From NCBI GenBank assembly GCA_948144175.1, contig CANXME010000106.1, positions 3,906,001 to 3,970,000 of the forward strand: 64,000 bases of DNA, read 5' to 3'. Under the pieces are notes generated by a model. That model was not told where the DNA came from and did no database searches. It saw nothing but the letters and a program-made list of their open reading frames with translations. The DNA is from Closterium sp. NIES-65. Its lineage: Eukaryota > Streptophyta > Zygnematophyceae > Desmidiales > Closteriaceae. Shown here piece after piece: positions 20,584-31,867 of this stretch; the first letter of the stretch is position 1, and every line of letters starts with the position of its first letter. Both the position numbers and the translations under genes were made by a program.

Positions 20584-20809
20584 AATCTCATACATTTAAA
20601 AAAATGCTTGGGTTATCTTGTATTTGGGGAAGTTTTGGGTGTCTTATAAGTCTTATAAATAGAAACTTATTTTAACTACTTAGAAATCTTTTCACGCACA
20701 TTGAAAAGAGTTTCTCGTTAAGTGTGTGGATGTTGCCAATGTGCCACGCAACCATTGTTCAGGACGCCACGTCATCCCGAATACTTGCAACATCAAATTT
20801 AGTAGTATG

Positions 20810-20931
20810 TGTCAAAATATAATATTGTGTAGGCTGTAGTGGGGTAGCCTATATGGGGTACACATTTCAAGGGTTGCATATTTGTACCACTTTCATTCCT
20901 TGATGCAGTCATTCTCGTTTCAACTTTCTCA
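20810..20931 (+). repeat. E2 5' LTR
   Basis: 122 bp; starts tgtcaaaatata and ends tttctca, directly followed by the primer-binding site. Confidence 0.92.
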
Positions 20932-20943
20932 TGGTATCAGAGC
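20932..20943 (+). promoter_or_regulatory. E2 primer-binding site (initiator Met tRNA)
   Basis: tggtatcagagc, the exact complement of plant initiator-Met tRNA 3' end, abutting the LTR with no spacer. It is the cleanest example in the window. Confidence 0.92.
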
Positions 20944-21039
20944 AGGTTCTCTCGTGGGAACTGTGCCTAGGGCCCACCACATCGAATTTTTTTTCCTGCC
21001 CGGAGCGCGCTCCCTAAGTCACGCTCCCCTCTCTGCCTT

Positions 21040-21900
21040 CGTCGAGCCGCCCTAGCGGCCACGTTGCGCCACCTTAGCGGCCCCTGCTTCCTAGCCCTTG
21101 CGACCCCGTAGCCTTACCTACGGCCCCGGCCCCGTCGCCTTACCTGCGCCTCAGCCCCGTCGCCCCACCTGCGCCCTGGCCCCGTCACCCTACCTGCGCC
21201 CCGGCCCCGTCGCCCTACCTTTGATCCCGACTTCGTCGCCCTACCTGCGACCTCGGCCCCGTCGCCCCACTACGACCCTGGCCCCGCCACCATCCCTTCG
21301 GCCCCAGCCCTAGCCCCGTCGCCCTACCTGCGCCCCGGCCCCGGCCCCGTCGCCCTACTTGCGATCGCGGCCCCGTCACCCCACCTCCGACCCAGGCCCC
21401 GTCGCCCTACCTAAGCCCCGGCTCTCGGCCCTGTCGCCCTACCTTCGACCCGGCCCTATCACCCTACCTTCGACCCGGCCCCGTCGCCCTACCCTAGACC
21501 CGGCCCCGTCGCCCTACTGCGGCCCCGCCGCCCTACCTGCGGCCTCACCGCCCTACATGCGGCCCCGCCGCCCTACCTGCGGCCCCGCCGCCCTACCAGT
21601 GGCCCTGCTGCCCTACCTGCGGCCTCGCCGCTCTACCAGCGGCCCCGCCGCCCTACTAGCGGCCCTACCGCCCTACGCAGCCGAGCCGCTCGCACCGCCC
21701 GAGCCGCCCAAGCCGCCCGAGCCGCCGAAGCCGCCTGAGCCGCCCGAGCCGCCCGAGCCGCCCGAGCCGCCTGAGCAACGGAGGAGCCGAGCCGCGGGTG
21801 CCGCCGAGCCATAGTTGCTGCCGCGCCGCCCGAGTCCTCCGAGCCGCCGTGTTGCTGAGCTGCTGTGCTGCTGAGCTGCCCGAACCGCCCTGTCTGGTGA
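21040..21900 (+). repeat. E2 GC-rich repeat leader
   Basis: About 40 imperfect copies of a roughly 20-bp unit (gccccgtcgccctacctgcg), then a ccgcccgag-type array (21680-21800). It lies between primer site and gag ATG at 21965. The sense strand is strongly C-rich. Confidence 0.85.
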
Positions 21901-21964
21901 GAGAAGCGCCCCTGTCACTGCACTGCCCCTGCTCTACAGCTAACGGTGCTAGTATACTGCTGTC

Positions 21965-24629
21965 ATGACCACCCCCAGTGTTCTCGCTTTTGACGCTAAG
22001 GGCAGGGCCATCGACTTTGACGTCTAGGTCGATGACCTCCAGCTTTTCCTACAGTGCGATAGGGCAGACGGTCTCTCCTTCTTTGACCTCACCTCTGGTG
22101 CCTCCCCTGCCCCTGCTGCCGATGCCGACGCCACTGTTCACTCACAGTGGGCCACTCGCGATGCTGCTGCACGTCTTGCTGTACGTCACCACCTGCCTAC
22201 CACTAAGCGCGCACACTTTAGTCAGTACAAGAGTGCTTAGACCTTGTACGACGCTGTAGTAGCGCGCTACTCTTCCCCTGCCACTGCTGCACTAAGCCGT
22301 CTCATGCTACCGTACCTCTTCCCTGACCTTGCTGCCTTTCCCACAGTCGCTGACCTCATTACGCACCTCCGCACTAGTAGCACTCCCTACCGCGCTGCGC
22401 TTCCGGCTGAGTTCCGCGCCACGAACCCCCCCCCCAATTACATCGCTCTCTATTACATAGTCACCCGCCTCCCTGACTCCCTTCGTGTAGTCAGAGAACA
22501 CTTCCTCTCAGTCTATCCCACCACTCTCACTGTTGACCTCCTCGAGAAGGCCCTCTTAGCAGCGGAGAAGAGCATAGTCGCTGTAGGAGCCTCTCGTGGT
22601 GACCCTCGCACCCCCAACTTTGAGGGGTGTTCCCCTTCCCCCCTTTTGCCCTCTGTCGCCTCTGCTGCTGCGGCCGACCTTGTTGGTCTTGAGTCGGTCG
22701 GTACGGCGTCTGCCCCTAGTGGGAGACGCCGCTCTGGCAAGGGCAAGGAGGGCAGGGGCGCGGGCAGAGCTAGCGGGGGTGGTGGAGGTGGCGGTGGAGG
22801 CGGCGGAGGGAGTGGGGGTGGCGGTGGGAGTGGTGGCGGGGGTGGAGGTGTCGGTGGCGGCAGTGGAGGCGGAGGCGGCGGAGGCGGTGGCGGTGAGAGC
22901 GGAGGCGGCGGTGGTGGCCGAGGTGGAGGAGGTGGAGCTGGTCGTGGTGGTGCTACGCAGCGGAGCGGCTCCGGTGGTGGTCAGCGCCAGCAGCAGCAGC
23001 AGAGTTCTCGGGACATCCCCCCCCCTCAGCAGCTCCATGAGTGGTACGCTGCACATCAGAAGGGTGGGGGTACTGGTCCGTGCACCTACGTCCTACGCAC
23101 CGGAGACCGCGCAGGTGAGCAGTGTGGGGGTCTACATCCCACCCAGCGCTGCTTCGGCTGCCTGACGGACGCTTGGCGTCACCAGTTCCTGGAGGCAACT
23201 GAGATCCCCCGTTGGGGTGAGCTGTATAGGGCGGGTGTAGCTATCTTTGATCTTGAATTTGATGCTATTCTTGCTGCCATGTATGCTGTGATTATTAGTG
23301 ATGAGGGTGACTGTTACCGGTGTTTCCCGCCCGACCCGGGCATTGAGACTGCTGCTCTAGGTACTGGTGAGGCTGCTGCTCTAGGTGCCAGTGTGGTTGC
23401 TGCTCTAGGTGCCGGTGCGTCTGCATCCTTAGGTGCTGGTGAGTCTGCGCTTTCAGGTACCGCGTCGACTTTGGCCTCCCTCACCTTCACACTTGACTAA
23501 GGGGCTTCTCGCTCCTTCTTTCGAGACCGCACCACACTCGCGCCGCTTGGTCGGCCGGTTGCAGTCTTCGTGGCAGACTCCTCTGGGGGTCCTGTCCTTG
23601 CTCACTTCTCCACTGTCCTCCCGTGTCCGGCTGCCCCCTCTGGCACCTTGTGTGGTCTTTATTCCCCTCGTTCTTTACAAACTTGGAGAGTGGTGCTGAC
23701 CTACAGGATGCGGGGTTTCACCAGTTTACTCCTGCGAGTCAGCGGGTGACCCACTGCTCGGACACTCGCACAGGCCGGCACCTGGCCACGTTTACGCATC
23801 GGCCGGGGTCGAGCCTCTACACCCTGACCACTAAGTCTCCTCCTGTCCCCGCGTCTGGTGAGGTACCTGCGTTGGGTCAGGTGTTTGCTGCAGCGTCTAG
23901 GTCTGGTCCTGAGTTTGCCCCCTGCTCGTGTCGCCTCCTGTCTCACGAGACTCTCCTGTGGCACCACCACCTTGGTCACCCCTCCCTGCCTTGTCTCCGA
24001 GGCATGGCCTCCCTTGTCCTTGTCTTTGGTCTTCCCCGGTCCCTCCCTCCCCTTCCTCCAAGGCCTGGCCCTACCTGCGTCCCCTGTGTCGAGGGGCGGC
24101 TGCTGGCTGCCCCTCACTCCTCTCAATTTCCCCCGACAGAGGCCCCGCTGCAGACGCTTCACATGGACGTGTGGGGCCCGGCCCGCGTCCGTGGGCAGGG
24201 TCACGAGTGCTACTTCCTACCGGTGGTTGACGAGTACTCGCGTTACACCACAGTCTCCCCCTTGCGCAGCAAGGGTGATGTAACTGAGGTGTTGATCGAC
24301 TGGATCCACGCAGCCTGTCTCCAGCTCAGGAGGAGCTTTGGCTCAGACTTTCTTGTTCTACGTCTGCACTTTGACCGAGGCGGAGAGTTCTCCTCTGGCC
24401 TTCTGCGAGCCTACTGCCGTGCGCGAGGCATTCGCCAGACCTTTACGCTTCCGGACTCTCCACAGCAAAATGGGATCGCTGAGCGCCGCATTGGCATGGT
24501 CATGGACGTCGCCCGTACGTCGACGATGCATGCGGCTGCCCCCCATTTTCTGTGGCCGTTTACGGTTCGGTACGCGGCGCATCAGATCAACCTTCACCCC
24601 TGGGTCTCCATGCCGGAGACCTCCCCAGC
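21965..24629 (+). pseudogene. E2 gag-protease-integrase, first part
   Basis: ATG at 21965. In-frame stops fall near 22025 and 22240, then a long open stretch 22244-23500 holds most of gag. It includes the Gly-rich run (22770-22960), a QRQQQQ tract and the variant zinc knuckle CTYVLRTGDRAGEQCGGLH (about 23080-23140). The protease active site DSGAS has become D-stop-GAS at 23497-23500. A frameshift follows, and 23623-24629 gives the integrase finger (WHHHLGHP...C.PC), MDVWGPARVRG, HFDRGGEFSS and NGIAERRIG, so DDE is present. The last codons before G1 are ETSPA. Not translatable as is. Confidence 0.85.
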
Positions 24630-24977
24630 TGTGAGAGGACGTCCTTGTTATAATATTTTTTCACTATTATATTTTTCCGTTATCCTATTCTCCCTTTTCT
24701 CCTCTTTATTTTGGTCTTTATCTCATCTCAATCGGCCTACTATTCTATTTTCTAGAGCCTTCTATTTATTTCTCATATTTCCTACTTTTCCCACCGACAT
24801 AGCTTTTATACGGCAGCGACAGCGCCGACAGTAGTGTATATGGTGTAATCAGGGCGTAATCCCAAGTGCCAATAGCCTTGCGTGCTTATGCGCACTTGTG
24901 ATTGTAGTATCGGGAAGGGCGTGTTCCCGAAGCTTCGTTTTATCTCGTTTATCCTTGTATTTTCCGAGTATAAAAAT
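24630..24977 (+). repeat. G1 5' LTR, first part
   Basis: 348 bp, interrupted by E3 at aaaat (24973-24977), the duplicated target. Confidence 0.92.
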
Positions 24978-25785
24978 TGTTGGTGCAACCCTACGGTTTG
25001 CACTCGGCTTGTTGTCCGTGTGCGTGCATGTGTGTGTGTATGGAATGGTATGAGGGCATGGGATAATATTTATTTCATGCTTATAATTGTGTGTGAATGT
25101 TGAGTCATGATGTCGAGTGTGTGTGTCGAGTCAATAGCGAGATATCGCAAGATGCGTGTTACGCGGTCGTTTGTGTCTCGCGCGCGGTTTTTATTTTCTC
25201 CTGTGTCGAACGTTCGGCGTGTCGCAGGTGTGTGCTGAAGACCCATCAAGAACCCAAGGATGAGTTTGTGATGAAGAGCCCGAGCCTTTGTGTCAGGCCT
25301 CGAGTGATTTCGAAGCTCGCCAAAAGGGTGCACCTCAAGATATTGAAGATAGTTACATTACTTTGTGTAGTGTAACATTTCACTTGGTGTAGGCCCTAGT
25401 GAAGGGTAGTTTCGAGACCCTTCGTGGTTGGGGATAGTGTGGCACTGTTCCACATCACTGTACCTCGGCTCTTGGGGTTTGTAGGAGCTGGGAGTCATTC
25501 CCAACTCGTAACTCTTCCTAACTCTTCCTATCTTGTTTTCTAAGACTATAGTGGCTGCCATAGTGCCGTTCGTTCAAACCAGCGCTGTGTCGTCAATACT
25601 TGGTCAAATCGTGCGACCTAAATTGCCTCTTGTAGGCGACAATAAGACGCTCCAGATCCAAGTTGAATCAAGTCATTTAAAGCTGCGACCAGAACGATAT
25701 GAACGTTTGAAGCCGCTGTGCAGAAATCCGACTATGCACTCTATCTTTCGTTTTAGGCACATTGGAGCCTACTGTGACTATAACA
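24978..25785 (+). repeat. E3 5' LTR
   Basis: 808 bp, tgttggtgcaac...ctataaca. Confidence 0.92.
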
Positions 25786-25819
25786 AGTGGTATCAGAGCC
25801 CCTTGGAGCAGTTTCGACA

Positions 25820-27115
25820 ATGGCTGGACATGAGGAAAGGGGTGGCAGAGGTGCTGGTGGTAGAGGAGAAGCCCAAGCTCAAGGCCAACCCCGCGATACA
25901 GCTATGGCGCACGTGCAACCAAGTGTTGGCCCATCTAGGGATGAGCCTAGAGTGTTTGGCCTTGACAAGTTCAATGGTGACAACTTTGCTGAGTGGTCCT
26001 TCAGAATGGAGAACATATTTGACCACTATGACCTGCTGGAGGTGATGGAAGGAACGGAGAAGCGTCCCGAGAACGACCCGGAGAAGAGCCCGTGGGTGCG
26101 GAAGAGCGCACAAGGCTACCTCCTACTTGGGCAAGCGTTGGGGAGCAGCCAAATCCGTCACATCAAGCCTTTCCAGCGTGAACCAGAGAAGGGACCAAAA
26201 GCATGGGCTGCTCTCAAGGGTGTACAAGCTCCTGCAACAGCGGCGGCAGCTGTGGTGTTGGAACGGCAAATGGCGACGTTACGAATTAAAGAGGATGAAA
26301 CGGTTGAAGAAGGGGTGCTGAAATTCTTCGACTTGTTGACGCGGCTTGAGGGAGCTGATTTGAACTATAGTGAGCTCCAAAAGAAGACCAAGTTGCTGGC
26401 CCTACTCCCCGAATCATGGTCCTCGCTCATCATCAACCTGAATCGCGACTTGCCCCGACTCTCGCTCGAAGACGTAAAGCGAGCTATCCTTCAAGAGGAC
26501 TTCCGCCGCCGTGAGTTGGCGAGTGCGGATGGCGCTGGGGCAGCAAGCATCGGCCGTGGATATGGTCGAGGAAGAGGCAGAGGACGAGGGGGAGGAAGGT
26601 TTGGTGGCAGCAACTTCGGCGGAGGCCGCGGGAGTGGCGGTTACGGCAGCGACGACAAGAGCTACGGACTCGGTCGCGGCCGATTTGACGGCGAGTGTCA
26701 CTATTGCCACAAGAGCGGACACATGTGGCGCGACTGCTACAAACTCCCTGATGGTTGGACCCCTGCTCAAGGCCAAGAGGGTAGAGGAGCAGGAGGAGGG
26801 AGAGGACGAGGCCGTGGAGGCCGTGGCAGTCGCGGTGGCGGAGCTGCAAACATGGAGAACGGAGACAACGACAAGGACCCGAGCGACGATCGATACCCGG
26901 GTCTATTCTACTTCGTGTCGACGCAAGTACCGGCTGGTCCAGAGAAGGATGAAGGCTTTGAGGAGCCAGCAGCTGTGGGGAAGGTGACCCTACACCCCCT
27001 GGACTATTGGGTGATTGATAGTGGCGCTACCTATAGCATGACACCTCGCCCGGACTTGCTCACCGAACTCGAGCCGTCACCGGTGAAGCATGTCACATCG
27101 GCTTTGGGGCAATGA
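25820..27115 (+). CDS. E3 gag and start of protease
   Basis: ATG at 25820 is the first good start after the primer site. The 431-residue product has an N-terminal G/R-rich segment and a gag capsid-like region (FNGDNFAEWSFRMENIF; about residues 45-240). Arg/Gly-rich boxes follow. A canonical CCHC knuckle is present (CHYCHKSGHMWRDC, about residue 295), as is the protease active site DSGAT near residue 400. The frame stops at TGA 27113-27115, but the same frame continues as pol with a protease-like VLWAPSL segment, so the TGA probably interrupts a former gag-pol polyprotein. Programmed read-through cannot be excluded. Confidence 0.7.
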   Translation: MAGHEERGGRGAGGRGEAQAQGQPRDTAMAHVQPSVGPSRDEPRVFGLDKFNGDNFAEWSFRMENIFDHYDLLEVMEGTEKRPENDPEKSPWVRKSAQGYLLLGQALGSSQIRHIKPFQREPEKGPKAWAALKGVQAPATAAAAVVLERQMATLRIKEDETVEEGVLKFFDLLTRLEGADLNYSELQKKTKLLALLPESWSSLIINLNRDLPRLSLEDVKRAILQEDFRRRELASADGAGAASIGRGYGRGRGRGRGGGRFGGSNFGGGRGSGGYGSDDKSYGLGRGRFDGECHYCHKSGHMWRDCYKLPDGWTPAQGQEGRGAGGGRGRGRGGRGSRGGGAANMENGDNDKDPSDDRYPGLFYFVSTQVPAGPEKDEGFEEPAAVGKVTLHPLDYWVIDSGATYSMTPRPDLLTELEPSPVKHVTSALGQ

Positions 27116-29868
27116 GCAGAGGTGAAAGGCATGGGGAAGGCCATGTTCAAGGGTGCTGATGGGAAGATGGTGGGCCTCAAGAACGTGCTTTGGGCGCCTA
27201 GCCTTGCTGCAAACCAGATTTCCATGTGGCGGTTGGCAAAGGCCGGCATGGACACTAACTCGAAGGGAGCCAAGACCTACACCGCAAGGCTTGGCGATCG
27301 GATTCTTTGGGACCTTCATGAGGACAGAGATGTCTACAACGAGATGTGGCAGGTCCCTGTGGTCCCAATGCCTAAAGAGAGGCAAGTGGCAGCAAGCGTC
27401 AGCACTAAAGGTGGAGCGGTTGGTAGCGGCGATTGCGCGGACGGTCGCGCTAAGGAGAAGGAGTCCAAGAAGTGCAATCTTGGAGGGACCAGCAAGCTTG
27501 GTGAACCTATGGAGAGAGGTGCAGCAGCTAAGGAGCAGCAAAAGGGTGAACCCCGTGGAGCAGCAAAAGGGTGAGGAGAACCCCGAGGTAGCAGCGGAGG
27601 AGGACTACGGAGAGAGTATGTGGGGCGCTATTGCGAGCGCGGCATTCTCCAATCCAACTTCGTCTACGGGGGAGTATGATTGGCTCACCTTGCATCGGCG
27701 CATGGGGCATGTGGCCCTGCCCATCTTGCAGCAGCTAGTGAAGAATAAGATGGTTACTGGCATACGTGTGAAGGGGGAGCCCGATGAGGTACTTAGCTGC
27801 CCGACGTGCATGCAAGCCAAGTTCACCCGATTCCCGTTCTCTAGTTCGGAGGCGACGGCTAAGGCACCGCTTGATGAGGTGGTGATGGACGTGGTGGGCC
27901 CCCTGAAGCTTGGAGCTGCTGGAGCTGAGTATTTTCTCACCATTGTCGACGTCTACACCCGCATGACTTGGGTGTATGTGCTCGCCAAGAAAGCGACGTG
28001 GCTGAAACGTTGAAGACGTATTGGTTCCCGATGGTGGAGCGGCAACAAGACCGTCTAGTCAAGTCAATCCGCACCGATCGAGGGGGAGAGTTCATGAGCA
28101 AGGAGTTTGGGTTGTGGCTGAAGAAGAATGGTATTCGGCACTCCCTCACCATGCCATACTCCCCTGCAATGAACGGCATCGCCGAACGAGCGAACCGCAC
28201 AATCACGGAGGCGTCACGTGGATTGCTCATTGAAGCCGGGCTACCCGACTATTTCTGGCCTGATGCGGTGCGGAGCGCGTGTGTGGCCAAGAACCGAGCC
28301 TTGACTCATGTGGGAGCAGACAAATGGGTGCCCTATGTGGAGTGGCTAGGAAGGAAGCCAAAGGTGGATATGCTTCGGGTGTTCGGGTGCATGTGCATGG
28401 CGCTCGTGCCTAAGCATTTTCGGCACAACAAGTTTGGTGCCAAGGCGGTGTGGGCCGTGCACTTGGGCATGGCTCAAAACAGCAAGGGATGGCTTCTTTG
28501 GGACCCATTCACCAAGAAGTTCTTGGTGAGCAGGGACTGCAAGTTCATGGAGAACTTCATGTACAAGGATTGGAAGGCGGAGAATGAGGCGAAGATAGGC
28601 GTGCGGTTTGGGGAAGTGAAGAGTTCCGGTTTGGAGCATGTGGAGCTGCCTTCGGAGCTGAGCAGCGGCAGCACAACCACGAGGCAATCCTCCCTTGTGA
28701 ATGGGGGAGAGGAGGCCAATGATGCAGGGGAAGAAGAGGAGGAGGTGCAGCAAGTGAGCGAGCGTGCACCGTCACTCCCTTCCCATACTATGAGTGCTCC
28801 ACGGATTCGAGCCACACCGCAGCAACACCAAGGCCTTCAAGTCCCTGCAGCTGAGGAGTAAGGAAGGGGGAAGAGGAGAGTTCAACCCCCTAATAGGCTG
28901 ACTTATGATGCACTGGGAAAGCAGGGCAAGATAGCCCTGGCCGGAGCGGCAATGATGGTCGGAGACGACGAGGAGAGTGACTACGAGGAGTGTGCCTTCG
29001 CGTTCTTCTCTCCGGTGGAGATGCCGGGAGAACCAGCAACTCTCAAGGAGGCTTTGGAGAGTAGTGATGCTGAGGAGTGGAAGAAGGCCATGGAGAGTGA
29101 GCTGAAGAGCATCGAGGAGAATGACACATTCGAATTGGTGGAGCTACCGGAGGGGCGTACGGCGATAACGTCCAAGTGGCTCTTCAAAATCAAGTCGGAT
29201 GCCGACGGCAAGATCGAGCGCTACAAGTCTAGGCTTGTAGCCAAGGGGTACCAGCAGAAGGAGAAGGTGGACTTTAAGGAGATGTTTGCCCCTGTGGTGA
29301 AGCCGACGACGATGCGAACCCTATTCGCGGGAGCCGCCATCAAAGGATGGGTAGTAAAACAAATGGACATCCTAACAGCATTCCTTAACAGCATCCTTCA
29401 GAAGGAGATTTTTATGGCACAGCCAGAGGGGTTTGATGATGGTAGTGACAGAGTGTGGGAGGCTTTATATGCTGTGTTGGTGGAGGCCCAACTGCTTGGG
29501 AGAGCAAGAAGCAGGTTGACCAAGCTTTGAGCTCAGTTGAGTCCGAGTCCATGGCACTCTTCCGTGCCGTTCAGGAGATTGTGTGGCAGCGGCGTTTGTT
29601 GGCTGAATTGGGGGAGGAGCAGCAAGGACCTACCCCACTCTACTGTGACAGCCAGGGTGCCATTGCTCTTTCTAAGAACCCTGTGTTGCATGGACTCACA
29701 AAGCACATGACGGTGGAGTGGCATTGGACGAGGAGCATGGTGACCGCGGGTGAAGTTGAGTTGCGGTACGTGAAGACCACGGGGCAGCCGGCTGACATGA
29801 TAACTAAGAGGCTGGTGGAGCAGCAGCAATGGAAGTGTTGCAAGCTGGCTGGGATGGCTCTGAACTGA
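27116..29868 (+). pseudogene. E3 pol remnant lacking the RT core
   Basis: After the TGA the frame is open to 27574, then shifts. The segment 27580-28013 carries the integrase zinc finger (LHRRMGH...CPTCMQAK) and first catalytic Asp (VDVYTRM). After another shift, 27968-28861 holds RTDRGGEF and NGIAERANR, completing DDE. The segment 28952-29450 holds the N-terminal half of RT (SKWLFKIKSDADG, VAKGYQQKE). The sequence then jumps to the end of the RNase H region (YCDSQGAIALSKNP, 29531-29868). The YVDD-bearing part of RT and the start of RNase H are deleted around 29450. It cannot be autonomous. Confidence 0.85.
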
Positions 29869-29909
29869 GAGAGCAACATATCCTAAGGCCAACAATCCGA
29901 GGGGGAGTT

Positions 29910-30738
29910 TGTTGGTGCAACCCTACGGTTTGCACTCGGCTTGTTGTCCGTGTGCATGCATGTGTGTGTGTATGGAATGGTATGAGGGCATGGGATAATA
30001 TATATTTCATGCTTATAATTGTGTGTGAATGTTGAGTCATGATGTCGAGTGTGTGTGTCGACTCAATAGCGAGTTATCGCTAGACGCGTGTTACACGGTC
30101 GTTTGTGTCTTCCACGTGGTTTCTATTTTGTCGTGCGCGGTTTCTATTTTGTCTTGTGTCGAACGTTCGGCGTGTCGCAGGTGTGTGCAGAAAACCCATC
30201 AAGAACTCAAGGACGAGTTTGTGATGGAGAGCCCGAGCCTTGGTGTCAAGCCTCAAGTGATTTCGAAGCTCGCCAAAATGGTGCACCTCAAGATATTGAA
30301 GATAGTTACATTACTTTGTGTAGTGTAACATTTCACTTGGTGTAGGCCCTAGTGAAGGGTAGTTTCGAGACCCTTCGTGGTTGGGGACAGTGTGGCACTG
30401 TTCCACATCACTGTACCTCGGCTCTTGGGGTTTGTAGGAGCTGGGAGTCATTCCCAACTCATAACTCTTCCTAACTCTTCCTATCTTGTGTTCTAAGACT
30501 ACAGTGGCTGCCATAGTGCCGTTCCTTCAAACCAGCGCTGTGTCGTCAATAATTGGTCAAATCATGCGATCTAAATTGCCTATTGTAGGGGACAATAAGA
30601 CGCTTCAGATCCAAGTTGAATCAAGTCATTTGAAGCTGTGACCAGAATGATATGAACGTTTGAAGGCGCTGTGCAGAAATCCGACTGTGCACTCTATCTT
30701 TCGTTTTAGGCACATTGGAGCCTACTGTGACTATAACA
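29910..30738 (+). repeat. E3 3' LTR
   Basis: 829 bp. It differs from the 5' LTR mainly by an extra short direct duplication (ggtttctattttgtc twice, about 30118-30155) and scattered substitutions. Confidence 0.92.
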
Positions 30739-30743
30739 AAAAT

Positions 30744-30797
30744 GCCTTGTATTCAGTTTTAGGAACAAGTTTCGATTGAGAATTCGATCCTGTGACA
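30744..30797 (+). repeat. G1 5' LTR, second part
   Basis: 54 bp resuming the LTR after E3 and ending gtgaca. Followed directly by cttggtaatcagagcc, the primer site (30798-30813). Confidence 0.9.
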
Positions 30798-30961
30798 CTT
30801 GGTAATCAGAGCCGTTCTCACTCGACGACTCTCGGCTAAGCAGCGGTCGCGGAAAAAATCGCCTCGAAAAACTGCCGGGGGCGACCAATTCGACGCCGAT
30901 TTCTTGTAAGCACCAGTTCCGCGCTTTTCGAATCAGCCCCCTCGCGTGGTTTCTGAATAGG

Positions 30962-31867
30962 ATGGGTTCGCCGGCGACCAACGACGTTACGCTGCAGCTC
31001 TTCGCGCTAATCGCCAAGATAGAAGCAGAGATGCGAGCGACGACTGAACGGTCGCGATTGGAGAACGAGCAGCTGCGAAAAGAACTCCAGCGCGTTACGC
31101 AGCTCCTCTCGACCATGAGCATTCCTACTTCGAAGAATTCGCAGCAGTCGCAGCGTCGGTTCGAGGTTCCGAAATTTCTCTCGCCGGAATCGTTCGACCC
31201 TAGCGATTGAAAATCCGACGTCAGGCGGTGGCTCGCGACGATGGAAATTTATTTCGCGGCGATCGGATGGTCGACGACGGAGTACGACGGTGAGAAAATT
31301 CGTCTCGCGACAACGTTGATGCGCGGTCCAGCTCTCGAGTGGCTCGGAAGCAACAGTAGCATTTTCCAGGGCGAAGCCACGTGGCAGCAGTTCCGCGCAG
31401 ACCTTCTCAGACGTTTTGAGCCGATTAATTCCACTTATATTGCGCGCGAAAAATTACATCACCATAGGCGAATCGGGAGTGTCGCGCAATACACGCAGCA
31501 GATGGAGGAATTTTATAATCGCATTCCCGACATTACCAAGGGCGAAAAAATTCAGTCCTACATTGCGGGGCTGAAAACCGACATTCGGCGCCACGTTGCA
31601 GCAGCGAATTGCAGCAGCTACAGCGAAATCGTATCGGATGTGGAGCGTTTTGACTTGGTCAACTCCGGAACACGACGGCCCCACGTCGTCGGATCACGAC
31701 AAGGGGATCGCTCGGCTACAACCACGTTCGCCGACCCCATGGAAGTCGACGAATTCGACGCGAATTCACGACCTGCAAAAAGCAAAACGTTTTGCAAAAT
31801 TTGCGGCGAAAACGGACATCGGATTGTGGACTGTTTTCACATGAAATCTGCACGTGCGGCATTCTGA
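30962..31867 (+). pseudogene. G1 gag
   Basis: ATG at 30962. The frame is interrupted by a single TGA at 31208-31210 and otherwise open to 31867. It has an N-terminal coiled-coil-like stretch (ERSRLENEQLRKELQRV), a gypsy capsid region (RGPALEWLG, FRADLLRRFEPIN, YTQQMEEFYNRI) and a CCHC knuckle CKICGENGHRIVDC near residue 280. It would form the particle shell and bind RNA. Confidence 0.8.

Larger units (their letters stand above)
24978..30738 (+). mobile_element. Ty1/copia element E3, inside the G1 5' LTR
   Basis: 5.8-kb plus-strand element with long LTRs (808 and 829 bp), unlike the 122-133-bp LTRs of the other copias, so it is a different family. Target duplication aaaat is perfect (24973-24977 / 30739-30743). 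Primer site tggtatcagagcc lies at 25788-25800, two bases after the LTR. The purine tract gagggggag lies just before 29910. Confidence 0.93.

Noticed and set aside
21098..21814. Pro/Arg-rich frames in the E2 leader
   Set aside because: Tandem repeat leader upstream of the gag ATG; units differ between copies and frames are not preserved.
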